From positions 1 to 64,000 of the forward strand of contig CAVZWL010000005.1 in NCBI GenBank assembly GCA_963778945.1: a stretch of DNA of 64,000 nt, given 5' to 3'. The DNA is from Fen-1254 sp963778945. GTDB taxonomy: Bacteria; Bacteroidota; Ignavibacteria; UBA10030. A program made the translations under genes and the position numbers. How positions within the stretch are numbered: position 1 is the first letter of the stretch; each line of letters starts with the position of its first letter. Below the pieces are notes generated by a model. The model did no database searches, was not told the DNA's origin, and saw nothing but the letters and a program-made list of their open reading frames with translations. Below, piece by piece: positions 48,601 to 58,571 of the stretch.

Positions 48601-50030
48601 AATAAAATTCTTTTTACGAATCAAGCATTCCAGGAAACATTCGGCCGTTCTGAAAAAGAGCTTATCGGCAAGTCCATCGATGAACTCGATATTCTTATGA
48701 ATTATCAAGATCAGGCTATCATGACTGCCACATTAGCCGGCGGATGGCAGGGGGAAGTGCTGACCAGGAAACAAGACGGATCAATCTTCCCTATGTTCCT
48801 TTCAACCTCGGTCGTACGCAATGAAAAGGGAGAGCCCATCGCCTGCGTGGGCACAGCAACAGATATTACCGAACAAAAAAGGCTTCAGCAAGAGCTGCTC
48901 CAATCTCAAAAGATGGTAAGTATCGGCACGCTGGCAGGCGGCATCGCACATGATTTCAATAACATTCTCAATATCATTCTCGGCTATTCGGCGCTTTTAG
49001 AGAAAAGAAAATCGGATACGGAAAAATTTAGCGAATACGTGCAGGCTATTACTCATGCTGTTGAACGTGGAACATCGCTGGTTCGCCAGATTCTTACGTT
49101 TGCGCGTAAGACAGGAGCGGAATTTGAATCGGTCAGCATCTATGAACTGATCCGCGAACTCTTTTCTATGCTTCAGCAAACATTCCCGAAAACCGTTCTG
49201 TTCAGCGAACAACTTGAACCCGGCCTGCCGCTGCTCTATTCCGATCATTCGCAGTTGCATCAAGTTTTCCTGAATCTCTGCGTCAATGCGCGCGATGCTA
49301 TGCCGAAAGGCGGCACCATTACTATAGGAGCATCAAAGATAACGCAGGAGTTGATGAAAGAGCGGTTCCCAAAATCCGAACGGGAAGAATATCTATGCCT
49401 GAGTGTCGAGGATACGGGCATAGGGATGGATGAGGCGACGCGTTCCAGAATTTTTGATCCGTTTTTTACGACGAAAGAAAAAGGAAAAGGAACCGGATTA
49501 GGACTTGCAGTGGTATACGGAATTATCCAATCACACCGCGGTTTTATCGAAGTCGAAAGTGAGGTCGGACAGGGGTACGATTTTCCGTATATATCTGCCC
49601 CTGCAGAAGCAGCCGCCCGAAACGGCGAATAAGGGATCTGAAAAAACGGAAAATTTGTCATGGAAATGAAAAGATCCTCATCGTAGAAGACGAGGAGATG
49701 CTTCTGGAATTGTGTGCACCACACTTGAAATAAACGGATATTCGGTCGTTAAAGCGGCGGGGCGGCCAAGAGGCAATCAAACTGTACGAACAAAACAGGG
49801 AAACAATAGCCGCCGTTATTACGGATTTGGGATTTCCGGAAATGCAGGGAAATGAAGAATTTTAAAAGCTGAGAGCGATAAATCCGGGAGTGAAAGTTAT
49901 TATCGCAAGCGGATATTTCGATTCCAAGCTTAAAAACGAATTGATCACAGCCGGAGTCGATGGTTTTCTTCAGAAGCCGTATAGGCCGGATGAAATAACA
50001 TCCCTGCTGGATGAGGTTCTGAAAAGATAG
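45612..50030 (+). CDS. hybrid histidine kinase: 2 TM, 8 PAS, kinase, receiver (frameshifted)
   Basis: About 1470 aa. ATG at 45612 (AAAGG upstream) is preferred over a TTG 18 bases earlier. Two helices (YAIAGGLWIYFSDTI, YVALTSLLLYALITRYI) are followed by eight PAS units, each opening like KYRTLHESLRDGYVFV and closing like ISERKQA. One shift near 47690 falls between PAS 5 and its exit. The kinase has LAGGIAHDFNNILNIILGYS (H box), FLNLCVNARDAMPKGG (N), VEDTGIGMD (G1) and FDPFFTTKEKGKGTGLGLAV. Shifts near 49580, 49710, 49765 and 49865 lead to a C-terminal receiver: LIVEDEEMLLEL, AAVITDLGFPEM with phospho-Asp, IIASGY and QKPYRPDEI. Such proteins sense several cues, probably redox or small molecules, and relay phosphate onward. 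No partner gene is adjacent. Confidence 0.88.
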
Positions 50031-50215
50031 TGAATGGTTAATGGTAAATGGTAAATGGTAGCCGGAGGCCTAAAAATGTTATTCCGCGGAAGCGGGATTC
50101 AATATAGAGAACAGTATATGCTAATGGTAAATAGGTGAATGGTTAATGGAAAAGTAAATGGTAAATAGTGAATAGTAAATGGTGAATGATTAATTATATA
50201 CTTCCAATTTTTTGC
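50030..50215. repeat. TGGTAAATGG tracts around REP-like element P1, copy 2
   Basis: ATGGTTAATGGTAAATGGTA leads into the P1 element (50058-50121: GCCGGAGGCCTAAAAATG, CCGCGGAAGCGGGATTC and AGAGAACAGTATA), then more of the same 7-mer-like run (GGTAAATAGTGAATAGTAAA). CCGCGG-AAGCGG gives a short hairpin. Confidence 0.75.
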
Positions 50216-50217
50216 TT

Positions 50218-51198
50218 CTACTTACCGGGAGCAGAAAAATGTTCAACCTGGTGTTTTACAGGCGGAAGCGTTCTCAAATATGTATACATAGCTGCCAGAT
50301 CTTCTTCTTTCATACCCGAAAATAAAATCCAGGGCATAATGGTTTGAGATTTCATTGAATCAGGAGAAAGTTGAGCCGTACCGGGTGCGGCAAAACTCTT
50401 GAACCGGGCAATAAAAGCTTCCTTAGACCAATTCCCGATTCCGGTTTCTTCGTCCGGTGTAATATTGGCCGAACGAATCATTCCTGCCGGCATGTTAAAT
50501 TCCATTCCACCTGCAAACTCCAGTCCTTGAATCGGTTTGCCATTTGATTGAGGTGTATGGCAGTCGGCGCAGCCGGCGGCATTGACTAAGTATTTGCCGT
50601 ATTCATAAGGATCATTCTGACGAGGTTCCGGCTGAGTTTGGTGCGGTGAAGGTACGGTTCTGATGATAAAATTCACAGGAAAATTGACATGTGAGAGCGG
50701 TACATTATTTTCTACGGGTGGAAGCGTGCGAATGTATGTGATGATAGAATAGATATCTTCATCGGTCATATTGTTATAACGGGTATAAGGCATGAGAGGG
50801 AAAAGAACCCTTCCATTCTTCGTGACTCCCGATGTTATCGTACGAAAAAGCTCTCCGTCCGTGTATGAGCCGATACCCGCCGGCGTTATGTTGGCAGAAT
50901 ATAAAGCCCCCGGTATTCCGATGTTCTCGTCGAATACTTCACCCCCTTTGCCTTCCGTTCCTTGAGTAATCGGGCCCGCATAATATTTCCAATTTCGAGT
51001 CGAATGACAATCGATGCATCCGGATACATTTTCGGCGAGATACTTTCCGCGTTCCAATCGCTGCGGGGTTCGTTCGATATGTAACGAGGGAGCCGGATCT
51101 ATGTCCGGATACTTTAAAAAGAAATACGATAATCCGGAAATAAGAAAAACGACAATGACTGCACCGGCTGCCAAGAGATATCGCTTCACTTTTTTCAC
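50218..51198 (-). CDS. membrane-anchored diheme cytochrome c
   Basis: 326 aa. N-terminal anchor (LLAAGAVIVVFLISGLSYFFL, about 7-27) then two c-type haem sites: SGCIDCHST (about residue 60) and AGCADCHTP (about 208), each C-x2-C-H, with distal Met candidates in LFPLMPYTRYNNM and QTIMPWILFSGM. Both domains carry YIRTLPPV / YLRTLPPV C-terminal helices typical of the alcohol-dehydrogenase-type cytochromes. It carries electrons in the periplasm. No dehydrogenase neighbour. Confidence 0.92.
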   Translation of the reverse strand: MKKVKRYLLAAGAVIVVFLISGLSYFFLKYPDIDPAPSLHIERTPQRLERGKYLAENVSGCIDCHSTRNWKYYAGPITQGTEGKGGEVFDENIGIPGALYSANITPAGIGSYTDGELFRTITSGVTKNGRVLFPLMPYTRYNNMTDEDIYSIITYIRTLPPVENNVPLSHVNFPVNFIIRTVPSPHQTQPEPRQNDPYEYGKYLVNAAGCADCHTPQSNGKPIQGLEFAGGMEFNMPAGMIRSANITPDEETGIGNWSKEAFIARFKSFAAPGTAQLSPDSMKSQTIMPWILFSGMKEEDLAAMYTYLRTLPPVKHQVEHFSAPGK

Positions 51199-51270
51199 AG
51201 CTCCTCCTCAATGTATGATGATCGCAGATGAATATTTCTCTCTAAACTCATAAAAACGCGGAGAAGTTCC

Positions 51271-51343
51271 CATGGTTCATGGTAAATGGTAAATGGAGAA
51301 TGGTGAATGGTGATTGGTAAATCGTGAATGGTAAATGGAGAAG
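51271..51343. repeat. low-complexity TGGTAAATGG tract
   Basis: Imperfect repeats of GGTAAATGG / GGTGAATGG between the cytochrome c gene and the membrane protein gene downstream on the same strand. No P1 core here. Confidence 0.7.
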
Positions 51344-51378
51344 AGAAGGAAAATTTAACTCCTGCGTAAAGCAGGAAC

Positions 51379-52042
51379 TCAAGCGCCTGCGGCAGTATTC
51401 GATCGATGCCGGTCGATCCAATATCCCCAGGGAACAATCAGCCATTGCGTAAGAGAAAATAAAGCCATCGTATGTCCGTCAACAGGAGTTTTGCTGACAA
51501 TGTCGCCTATGTACAGCAGGACTTCGAGTCCGATAAACGACCATAATGCAAATGATCCTATGGAATCTCGAGGCGCTGTAGCGCGAAGATACAAATATAC
51601 TCCAAAAGCAAACATACACGATTCGAGAATAATCGTCCATCCGATAGAATTCCACAATCCCAATCCCACAAACCAATGCAGTCTCGGTGCAATCGGCATA
51701 TCCGGACGATGAGAAATAAAGTCCAGCATCCAATGACTCAGTACAGGTACATCCAAGAATAATTGCACCGCTCCATTCTCTGCGCTTAAGAAAATAAATG
51801 CCGGCAAAAATGGATGCCCAAAGTATATTGGTAACAAGACTATGGGAAATCGGATAGTCATAAAAATCGTACGGCGTAAATGCAGTAATGCCGGGTGCAG
51901 GCATCACATGTTCCGCACCGAAAAGGATAAAGAGTGGAAAAATAAGATCGGCAAATTGTGCTGCAAGCAGCAGCGTGCCCAGCCGAATTTGGGGTGCGGC
52001 TTTCTTTGCTGCAAACGCTGCTGCTGTATGACCGATGAACAT
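51379..52042 (-). CDS. multi-pass membrane protein, YdjM/DUF4184-like (frameshifted)
   Basis: About 221 aa across one shift near 51770. Starts MFIGHTAAAFAAKKAAP, with GHTAAAFAA the typical beginning of membrane-bound metal-dependent hydrolase-like proteins. LGTLLLAAQFADLIFPLFILFG is followed by the conserved YDYPISHSLVTNILWAS, and after the shift LDVPVLSHWMLDFISHRPDMP, giving the H and D pattern of the family. Three further helices follow (IGWTIILESCMFAFGVYLYL, FALWSFIGLEVLLYIGDIV, LFSLTQWLIVPWGYW). Function unknown. Confidence 0.72.
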
Positions 52043-52079
52043 CGCGATGTCATTCTATCCGGTGAAAAGGGGGCATCTA

Positions 52080-53966
52080 TTATTTCCCCATCTTCGTGAG
52101 AATTTTTTCCATCTCGTCCATGACGCGGTTCATTTTTTTCATTGTAAGTTCAAAGGGTTCGGAAGTTGTCATATCGACTCCCGCCTTCTTCAGCAGTTCA
52201 ATCGGATAATCGGATCCGCCGGCGGAAAGGAATTCGATGTATTTTTTTGTCGAAGCTTTATCACCGGCCAGCGTCAGCTCGGACAAAGCGGCTGAAGCAG
52301 TAAAAGAAGTTGCGTACTGGAAGACATAGTAATTGTAATAAAAGTGAGGTATGAACATCCATTCCGCCTTTATCTCATCGTCAACGATACATGTGCCCTG
52401 GTCGTGACCGTAATATTTTCTTGTGATTTCGAGATATTCTTTGTTCAGAACATCTCCTGTCAATGGTTCTCCTTTTTCCGCCATTTCATGAATTTTCAAT
52501 TCGAATTCTGCAAATTGAGTCTGACGGAACACCGTGCCCTTGATTCCTTCCAGATAGCTGCCGAGCAAGGACAGCCGTGCTGAATCGTCTTTGATATTTT
52601 TCAGCATATAATCGATCAGAAGCGCTTCATTGAATGTGGATGCCACCTCAGCGACAAAGATCGGATAATCCGAAGTCGGGTACGGCTGTGTTTTGTTCGA
52701 GAGATAACTTTGCATCGAATGACCGAGTTCGTGCGCCATGGTACTCATGTCGTCGTATTTGCCGTTGTAATTGAGAAGGATATACGGATGGACATCGTAA
52801 GCCGCACCTTGAGAATATGCGCCCGAACGTTTCCCTTCGGTCGGATACACATCGATCCAGCGGTCGGCGAATGCCTTCTTGATAACGGATACATAATCGT
52901 CTCCGAGCGGCTTTAAAGCGTCTAGGACGTGCTGCTGCGATTCTTCGACGGTGTACTTGAGATCGACATCCTTCAAAAGCGGTGCATACAGATCGTAGTA
53001 GTGCAGCTGGTCTACGCCGAGAATGCGTTTCCTTAATTTGAGGTATCGATGAAATGTAGCGAGGTTTTTATCTACGTTCTCGATAAGACTATAATACACC
53101 TGCACCGGAACATTATTGGCGTCCAGGGAGCTTTCGAGGCACGTGCGATATTTCCGTGCATTTTTATAGAATAAATCCTGACAGATTTCAGCATTAAGCT
53201 GCGTTCCGAAGGTTCTCCTGAATTCGTTAAGCTTCGCAAAAAATGTCTCGAATACTTTTTTACGATCCTCGCGGTTCGTCGATGCCCGGTGGAGACTGTA
53301 GCCGGCTTGATCGAGTTTTACGGTATCGCCGCTGCCAAGAGTGATCGAAGGATATGGAAAATCCGCATTTGAGAAAATGCTGTAAATGTTGCCCGCCGAG
53401 GAAGCCATGATCCCTGCGTCGGCGATTATTTTTTCTTCTCCTTCGGTTCCCGTATGCGCTTTGCGGCGGAGAAGGTCGTCTAAGTAGTGCTTGTAGATTT
53501 GCAGTCCCTTTTCTTCACGCATGAATTGAAGTATTTTAGCGGAATCGATCTTCAATATTTCCGGCTCGATAAACGAAGCAGCCGCTCCGAACTCGGTTCC
53601 TTTCTGACCGATTTCCTGCTGCATGCCGAGGTACTTCGACACGCGCGTATCTTGATCCGAATTCAGGCCGGCATATGCACTCAACCTGGAGTATTCTTTC
53701 GCTAAACGCGATCCGAGTTCCAGGCAGCCGAGGAGCTGCTGTGCGGAAGACCCGAGAGTTCCGGCATATTGTTTTAAAGAAGGGAAATCGGCTATAAATT
53801 TTTCCTTTGCCTGCTTCCATGCATCGTCTGATGGATAAAGGTCGGCAAGATTCCATTTATACTGATCCTGAATTTTACTCCGGTCACGTTCCTGCGCGAA
53901 GAAGAGGTTTGAAGATGCCAGAGAGATGCCGATCAACGGCAGAGCAAATTTTAAAAAGGAATGCAT
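52080..53966 (-). CDS. pepF: exported oligoendopeptidase F (M3 metallopeptidase)
   Basis: 628 aa from the start at 53966, which begins a signal peptide (MHSFLKFALPLIGISLASS, cleaved near FFAQ). Zinc site: MSTMAHELGHSMQSYLS gives H-E-x2-H, with the third ligand in FVAEVASTFNEALL. The PepF-specific blocks are QYKWNLADLYPSDDAWKQ near the N-terminus, LHYYDLYAPL, YSQGAAYDVHPYILLNY, and C-terminal YQYATSFTASAALSE-type sequence. It digests peptides of about 7-17 residues. PepF is usually cytosolic; a signal peptide places this one in the periplasm, as in several Bacteroidota-type relatives. Confidence 0.92.
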   Translation of the reverse strand: MHSFLKFALPLIGISLASSNLFFAQERDRSKIQDQYKWNLADLYPSDDAWKQAKEKFIADFPSLKQYAGTLGSSAQQLLGCLELGSRLAKEYSRLSAYAGLNSDQDTRVSKYLGMQQEIGQKGTEFGAAASFIEPEILKIDSAKILQFMREEKGLQIYKHYLDDLLRRKAHTGTEGEEKIIADAGIMASSAGNIYSIFSNADFPYPSITLGSGDTVKLDQAGYSLHRASTNREDRKKVFETFFAKLNEFRRTFGTQLNAEICQDLFYKNARKYRTCLESSLDANNVPVQVYYSLIENVDKNLATFHRYLKLRKRILGVDQLHYYDLYAPLLKDVDLKYTVEESQQHVLDALKPLGDDYVSVIKKAFADRWIDVYPTEGKRSGAYSQGAAYDVHPYILLNYNGKYDDMSTMAHELGHSMQSYLSNKTQPYPTSDYPIFVAEVASTFNEALLIDYMLKNIKDDSARLSLLGSYLEGIKGTVFRQTQFAEFELKIHEMAEKGEPLTGDVLNKEYLEITRKYYGHDQGTCIVDDEIKAEWMFIPHFYYNYYVFQYATSFTASAALSELTLAGDKASTKKYIEFLSAGGSDYPIELLKKAGVDMTTSEPFELTMKKMNRVMDEMEKILTKMGK

Positions 53967-54200
53967 TTCATCACCTTTGATGATATGAGACATGAGTATG
54001 AACTACCTTTCAGTAAAACAGTATTTATTTCCGATGCATCGCCGCCGGAATGTTCTGCAGCTTATGTTTTAATGTACGGGATCAAAAATCCGGAGGCAAG
54101 AGTGAAACGAAAAACTCACACTTTGGATATTCCTGGATGGAAACACTTCCGAAATCATTGAAATCTCAGTATCTTGACCATTATAAATAAGGGATTGCCG

Positions 54201-55710
54201 ATGAAGCGTTTTTTCTTAAAATATATTTCTGTATGGTTCCTGCTCCCAGCCGTATCCGCTTCTCTTCTCTCCGGACAGCCGCGAACGATCACCATATTGC
54301 ATACGAACGATATGCATGCAGATTTTATTCCTCACCAAGCATTCTGGTCTCAAGAGACGCCGAAGCCGCTCGTGGGAGGGTTTAATGAATTGGATGAGGA
54401 GATCGACAGCGTACGGCATGTCAAACCGGATGTGCTTTTAATCGATGCCGGAGATGTCATGACCGGCAATCCAATCACCGAATATGCGTACGAAGGGGCT
54501 GAAGGAGGGGCATTATTCGCGATGATGCGCATGATCGGTTACGATGTATGGACTATCGGCAATCATGATTTCGATATTTCGCAGGCGAACCTCCGGAAAC
54601 TTGTACACATAGCGGGATTTCCAGCGGTTTCTGCAAACATTGTCGATACGGCGGGGAAATTTCCGGTCGGCAACGAAGAATATATCGTTCTTGAAAAAGC
54701 AGGATTGCGCATCGGCATTTTTGGTTTGATGTCGAAGGATTTTTTCACTCTGGTCAGCAAGAAAAGCAGCAGCGGCATCGTTATTCTTCCGCCCATCGAA
54801 ACCGCGCAGCGTATCATCGACAAGCTTCGATCCAGGACCGATCTCATCATTGCGGTTACACATGAAGGCGTGGAGGATGATTCTGTTCTTGCAGCAAATG
54901 TCGAGGGACTGGACGTCATCGTCGGTGGACATTCGCACACGCGCTTGAAAGTACCCGAAAAACGTAAAGGGCGTCGTTATCGTTCAGACCGGGTCGAATT
55001 GCGAGAATCTCGGTGAACTGACATTGACCGTTGAAAAGCACAAGATTTTAGCCTGCGAGGGCAAATTGCTGCCGTTGCGAGTACCATCCGGCCGGCCGAA
55101 AACCGCACTTTCGCATTTGATCGATTCGCTCAATGATAAAATCAACTCTGATTATGCAGAGGTCATTGGAACGTTGAAATCGGGATGGGTGATCGGCCGC
55201 GGCAGAGAAAGCAATGCAGGCAACTTTATCGCCGATGCCCAGCGAGAAGCGGCCGCAGCCGATATCGGATTCATGAATACGCATGGCATGCGCAAGAATC
55301 TCTCCGCTGGCTCGATTACCAAACGTGATTTGTTCGAAGTACTCCCGTTCCGGAACGAACTTGTGACGTTTACTATGCCGGGGGCTGCAATACGCCGGTT
55401 CCTTCGATATTATATTGAGAAACACCCGGCTGTGCAAACTTCCGGGCTGCGGGCGGAATGGAGAATGAAACCGGATAGTACAATTGAATTCATAAAAATT
55501 CTGGTGAACGGCCGGCCGCTGGATGACGCAAAAATCTATACCGCAGCCGCAAGCGACTATCTTGCAGGAGATGCGGAAATGTATCTGGGAATAGAAAAAC
55601 CGGCTCCGGTGTTTGTCAATAAGACGGTTTATGCAGTGGTCGAGCAAAAAGTGCGTGCACTGAAAGAGGTCAATGCCGGCATCGAGCATCGTATTCAAGA
55701 AGTGAAATGA
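54201..55710 (+). CDS. exported 5'-nucleotidase/UDP-sugar hydrolase (frameshifted)
   Basis: About 502 aa, starting MKRFFLKYISVWFLLPAVS (signal peptide to about residue 25, SGQ). The metallophosphatase domain has ITILHTNDMHADF (Asp, His), LLIDAGDVMTGNP, YDVWTIGNHDFDIS (Asn-His), VTHEGVEDDS and VIVGGHSHTRL. A one-base shift near 54965 (KNVKGVVIVQTGSNCENLG) leads to the 5'-nucleotidase C-terminal domain: ESNAGNFIADAQREAAAADI, MRKNLSAGSITKRDLFEVLPF and YTAAASDYLAGD. It salvages nucleotides in the periplasm. Single gene. Confidence 0.92.
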
Positions 55711-55930
55711 AATCGGAATCGTTATGAGCGGACATTTTCCTCTCCTTATCATGACCGGACATCCGGCTGCCGGGCAGCCGTTCGAAACCGGCGATCTTCG
55801 AACCAGACAGGGCAAATCGTTTTTATTGCGTGAGGAAAATACCGGTCGAGGATCAACATCTCTGGAATTTGTTTGTGGCCGTCTTGCAGTTGATTCGAGC
55901 AAGAAGCATTTTTAATGGGAATAGAAGGCA

Positions 55931-57706
55931 ATGATAGGAATGCACGAACAAGAGCGTGACCAATTCGGGCTGAAGTTTCGGAACGCCAGTCCTCTCAGGA
56001 AACTGATGTATCTCTACCGGGGACAGCATTTCAAAATCGCCATTTCAATCGGCATCTTTGCAATTAAACATTCTCCTGTCTGGATACTTCCCGTCGTTCT
56101 TGCCCGCATGATTAACATTATCAGCGATCCGGTCAAATACACCATCCATGACTTGTGGTGGGTAGGAGCAATTTTTTTTATCATCATCATGCAAAATATT
56201 CCTATGCATACGCTGTATGTGAGAGTCTTCAGCAGCGCATTGAATACAATGCAGGTGCAGCTGCGATCATCCATTGTGCGGCGTTTGCAGGAACTGTCAA
56301 TTTCCTTTCACGATACATACCAGTCCGGAAAACTTCAGACCAAAATACTGCGCGATGTAGAAACACTTGAAATACTCTCCCGTAATCTTATGAATTCCGT
56401 CTTTCCTGCTGTTCTCACCATCCTCGTCGCGTTTTCATTCACCATTATGAGCCAGCCGCTTGTTGCTCTGTTTTATCTGGTATCTGTTCCGGTTTCGTCG
56501 AGTCTTGTCTTCTTGTTTTCAAAAAAAATGACTGCGAGAAACAGGGAATATCGTACGGAAATAGAGTCTCTTTCAGCAAGCGTCGTTGAAATGATTCAGA
56601 TGATTCCCATTACACGGGCGCATGGGGTAGAAGAACTGGAAGTCTCAAAAATGGATTCACGGCTTGAGAATGTAAAGCGCAAAGGCATCCGGCTCGAAGT
56701 GATCGGTGCTCTCTTCAGTGCATTTTCATGGACATCCTTCCAGATCGTCATGCTCATATGTTTGATGTTCACATCTATCCTTGCATTTAAAAAAATGATC
56801 AGTGTCGGAGACGTCGTTCTTTTTCAGAGCTTTTTTGCCATGATTGTCGGGGCTGTCAACATGATTCTGAATGCTTATCCTGAACTTTCCCGCGGTTTTG
56901 AATCGATCCGATCGATCGGAGAAATTCTTGAATCTCCGGACATCGAACAAAACGAAGGGAAGCGCAAAATCGAACGCGTCGACGGGCATTTCGTTTTCGA
57001 TGCTGTCTGTTATGCATATGATAAAGCCCTGCAGCCGGCGGTTAAAGACTTTTCTCTCGAGATGAAAGCCGGCGAGTCGGTTGCTTTTGTAGGTGAATCG
57101 GGTTCGGGAAAATCGACGTTGATGAGTCTTGTCATTGGATTTCGGAGACCCACGGCCGGGAGGATACACCTGGATGGACAAGATATGCAGGATTTGGACC
57201 TGAGGCAGTACAGGCGATTTCTGGCCGTTGTTCCCCAGACGACACTGCTGTTCAGCGGATCGGTTTTGGAGAATATTGCTTACGGCTCCGATGCCGTCGA
57301 TGCCAAAAAGGTCTGGGAAATTCTGGAAGCTGCCAATGCTGCCGAATTCGTTTCCAAAATGCCTCAAGGGCTCGATACAAAACTCGGCGAACGGGGAGCG
57401 CGGCTTTCTGGAGGGCAGCGTCAGCGCATTGCCATTGCGCGGGCGCTGATACGGGATCCGAAAATCATCGTGCTTGATGAAGCGACTTCGGCGCTCGATG
57501 TAGTTTCAGAATCTCTTATTCAGGAGGCGATTGGGCGGCTGGTGAAAGGCAGAACCACGTTCATCGTAGCGCACAGATTGTCGACTATTCGAAATGCGGA
57601 CAGAATTGTCGTCATGAAGCACGGGATGTGTATAGAATCCGGGACTCATGAGCAGTTGATGAACGCAAAAGGAGAATTTTATAAATTCAAGAAACTTCAG
57701 CAATAA
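55931..57706 (+). CDS. ABC transporter, fused permease and ATPase
   Basis: 591 aa, intact. A six-helix type I exporter domain (about residues 30-320; IFFIIIMQNIPMHTLYV, VLTILVAFSFTIMSQPLVALF, FQIVMLICLMFTSILAF) is fused to one ATPase (350-591): VAFVGESGSGKSTLMSL (Walker A), VVPQTTLLFSG (Q loop), ARLSGGQRQRIAIARAL (signature), IIVLDEATSALD (Walker B) and IVAHRLSTIRN (H loop). It works as a dimer; the substrate is probably a lipid, peptide or drug and cannot be told. The start could also be the ATG at 55940. No partner gene. Confidence 0.93.
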   Translation: MIGMHEQERDQFGLKFRNASPLRKLMYLYRGQHFKIAISIGIFAIKHSPVWILPVVLARMINIISDPVKYTIHDLWWVGAIFFIIIMQNIPMHTLYVRVFSSALNTMQVQLRSSIVRRLQELSISFHDTYQSGKLQTKILRDVETLEILSRNLMNSVFPAVLTILVAFSFTIMSQPLVALFYLVSVPVSSSLVFLFSKKMTARNREYRTEIESLSASVVEMIQMIPITRAHGVEELEVSKMDSRLENVKRKGIRLEVIGALFSAFSWTSFQIVMLICLMFTSILAFKKMISVGDVVLFQSFFAMIVGAVNMILNAYPELSRGFESIRSIGEILESPDIEQNEGKRKIERVDGHFVFDAVCYAYDKALQPAVKDFSLEMKAGESVAFVGESGSGKSTLMSLVIGFRRPTAGRIHLDGQDMQDLDLRQYRRFLAVVPQTTLLFSGSVLENIAYGSDAVDAKKVWEILEAANAAEFVSKMPQGLDTKLGERGARLSGGQRQRIAIARALIRDPKIIVLDEATSALDVVSESLIQEAIGRLVKGRTTFIVAHRLSTIRNADRIVVMKHGMCIESGTHEQLMNAKGEFYKFKKLQQ

Positions 57707-57870
57707 AAAAAGTTCGTAGTTCGTAGTGCTTGGTTCGGTGTTATAATATTATTAGTTCTTTGGTTTATCAGTTATTTTGTTTATCGTTTCCATATTGAAT
57801 CATGCTATCGCATGATGACATTCTCAGGCCTCCGGCTGCCATTCACTATTCACCATTTGCTATTCACTGT
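57707..57870. repeat. low-complexity tract and REP-like element P1, diverged copy 3
   Basis: AAGTTCGTAGTTCGTAGTGC and TTTGGTTTATCAGTTATTTT runs, then CATATTGAATCATGCTATCG, CATGATGACATTCTCAGGCC and TCCGGC (57790-57841), which matches the P1 core in order but with a different inner hairpin (ATGCTATCGCAT). A CACTATTCACCATTTGC run closes it before apaG. Confidence 0.6.
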
Positions 57871-57877
57871 CTTTTAA

Positions 57878-58271
57878 TTAATTGGCGGCGGCTCGGAGAG
57901 GGAAACGCGGAATCGTGACTTCGAATGACGACCCATCGGTGCGTTCCATAAGGTAATAACCTTCCATCGACCCTTCCATCGATTCGAGTATGCAATAACT
58001 ATTGTAACTCATGACGTTTATTTGGAAAGATTTGAGGTTGTTTTCCAATCACACCTTCGCCGTCGATGTTTTCCGTTTTACCTGTGGAGTGCTCGATATG
58101 CCAGTGCCGGCGCAGCAGCTTGACCGGTTCACGGGATAGATTATCAATCCGGACGAAATACGCGAAGACGAATTTCTTGACAAGAAAATCGGATTGTCCG
58201 TCCAGATAAATCGGCTGAACGGTGACGCGTATACCTTCTGTAATTTCTGAAAAAACCATACGTTTGACCAT
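57878..58271 (-). CDS. apaG: ApaG protein (frameshifted)
   Basis: About 130 aa in two frames. The first part has VTVQPIYLDGQSD, FAYFVRIDNLSREPVKLLRRHWHI and GEGVIGKQPQI, the ApaG fibronectin-III-like fold. A shift near 58025 leads to SYNSYCILESMEGSMEGYYL and VTIPRFPL, the fixed end of the family. ApaG is linked to cobalt/magnesium efflux and to Ap4A metabolism; its true biochemical role is open. 52 bases after the bTHX stop, on the same strand. Confidence 0.88.
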
Positions 58272-58322
58272 TGCTGAGCGAAGGGATTCCTAAGAATTCC
58301 TCCGCTCAGGTGAAATGATTTC

Positions 58323-58433
58323 TTATTTGGTTTTTGCGGTTCTTACTGTTTTGCCTGTTTTTCTTGGACGCGATTTACCGTGCGACTTCGCAAAAATCTT
58401 ACCGCGCTTTGAACGTTTATCTCCTTTACCCAT
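58323..58433 (-). CDS. 30S ribosomal protein bTHX
   Basis: 36 aa beginning MGKGDKRSKRGKIFAKSHGK and ending in a Lys/Arg/Thr-rich tail. The strongly basic composition and the start MGKGDK-x3-RGKIF-x-SHGK identify the small ribosomal protein THX (S31e-like peptide), which sits in the head of the small subunit and is found in Thermus and Bacteroidota-type bacteria. RBS GGAGGT lies five bases before the ATG. It is too short for most gene-finding cut-offs. It precedes apaG. Confidence 0.9.
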   Translation of the reverse strand: MGKGDKRSKRGKIFAKSHGKSRPRKTGKTVRTAKTK

Positions 58434-58571
58434 TGCATACCTCCTTCCCGTTATTCCATCGTAGCTGTATTTTCATACTCTAAAATACGGAGTCATAATC
58501 AGTCAATCAAGGTTTTTTGATGCTCTTTCTTCTTTCTTTTTGTACCTTTAAAAATCAAGAAAAAGAGGTCC

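Noticed and set aside
55724..55915. 63-codon + frame between the 5'-nucleotidase and the ABC gene
   Set aside because: Low-quality composition and no family match; no downstream support.
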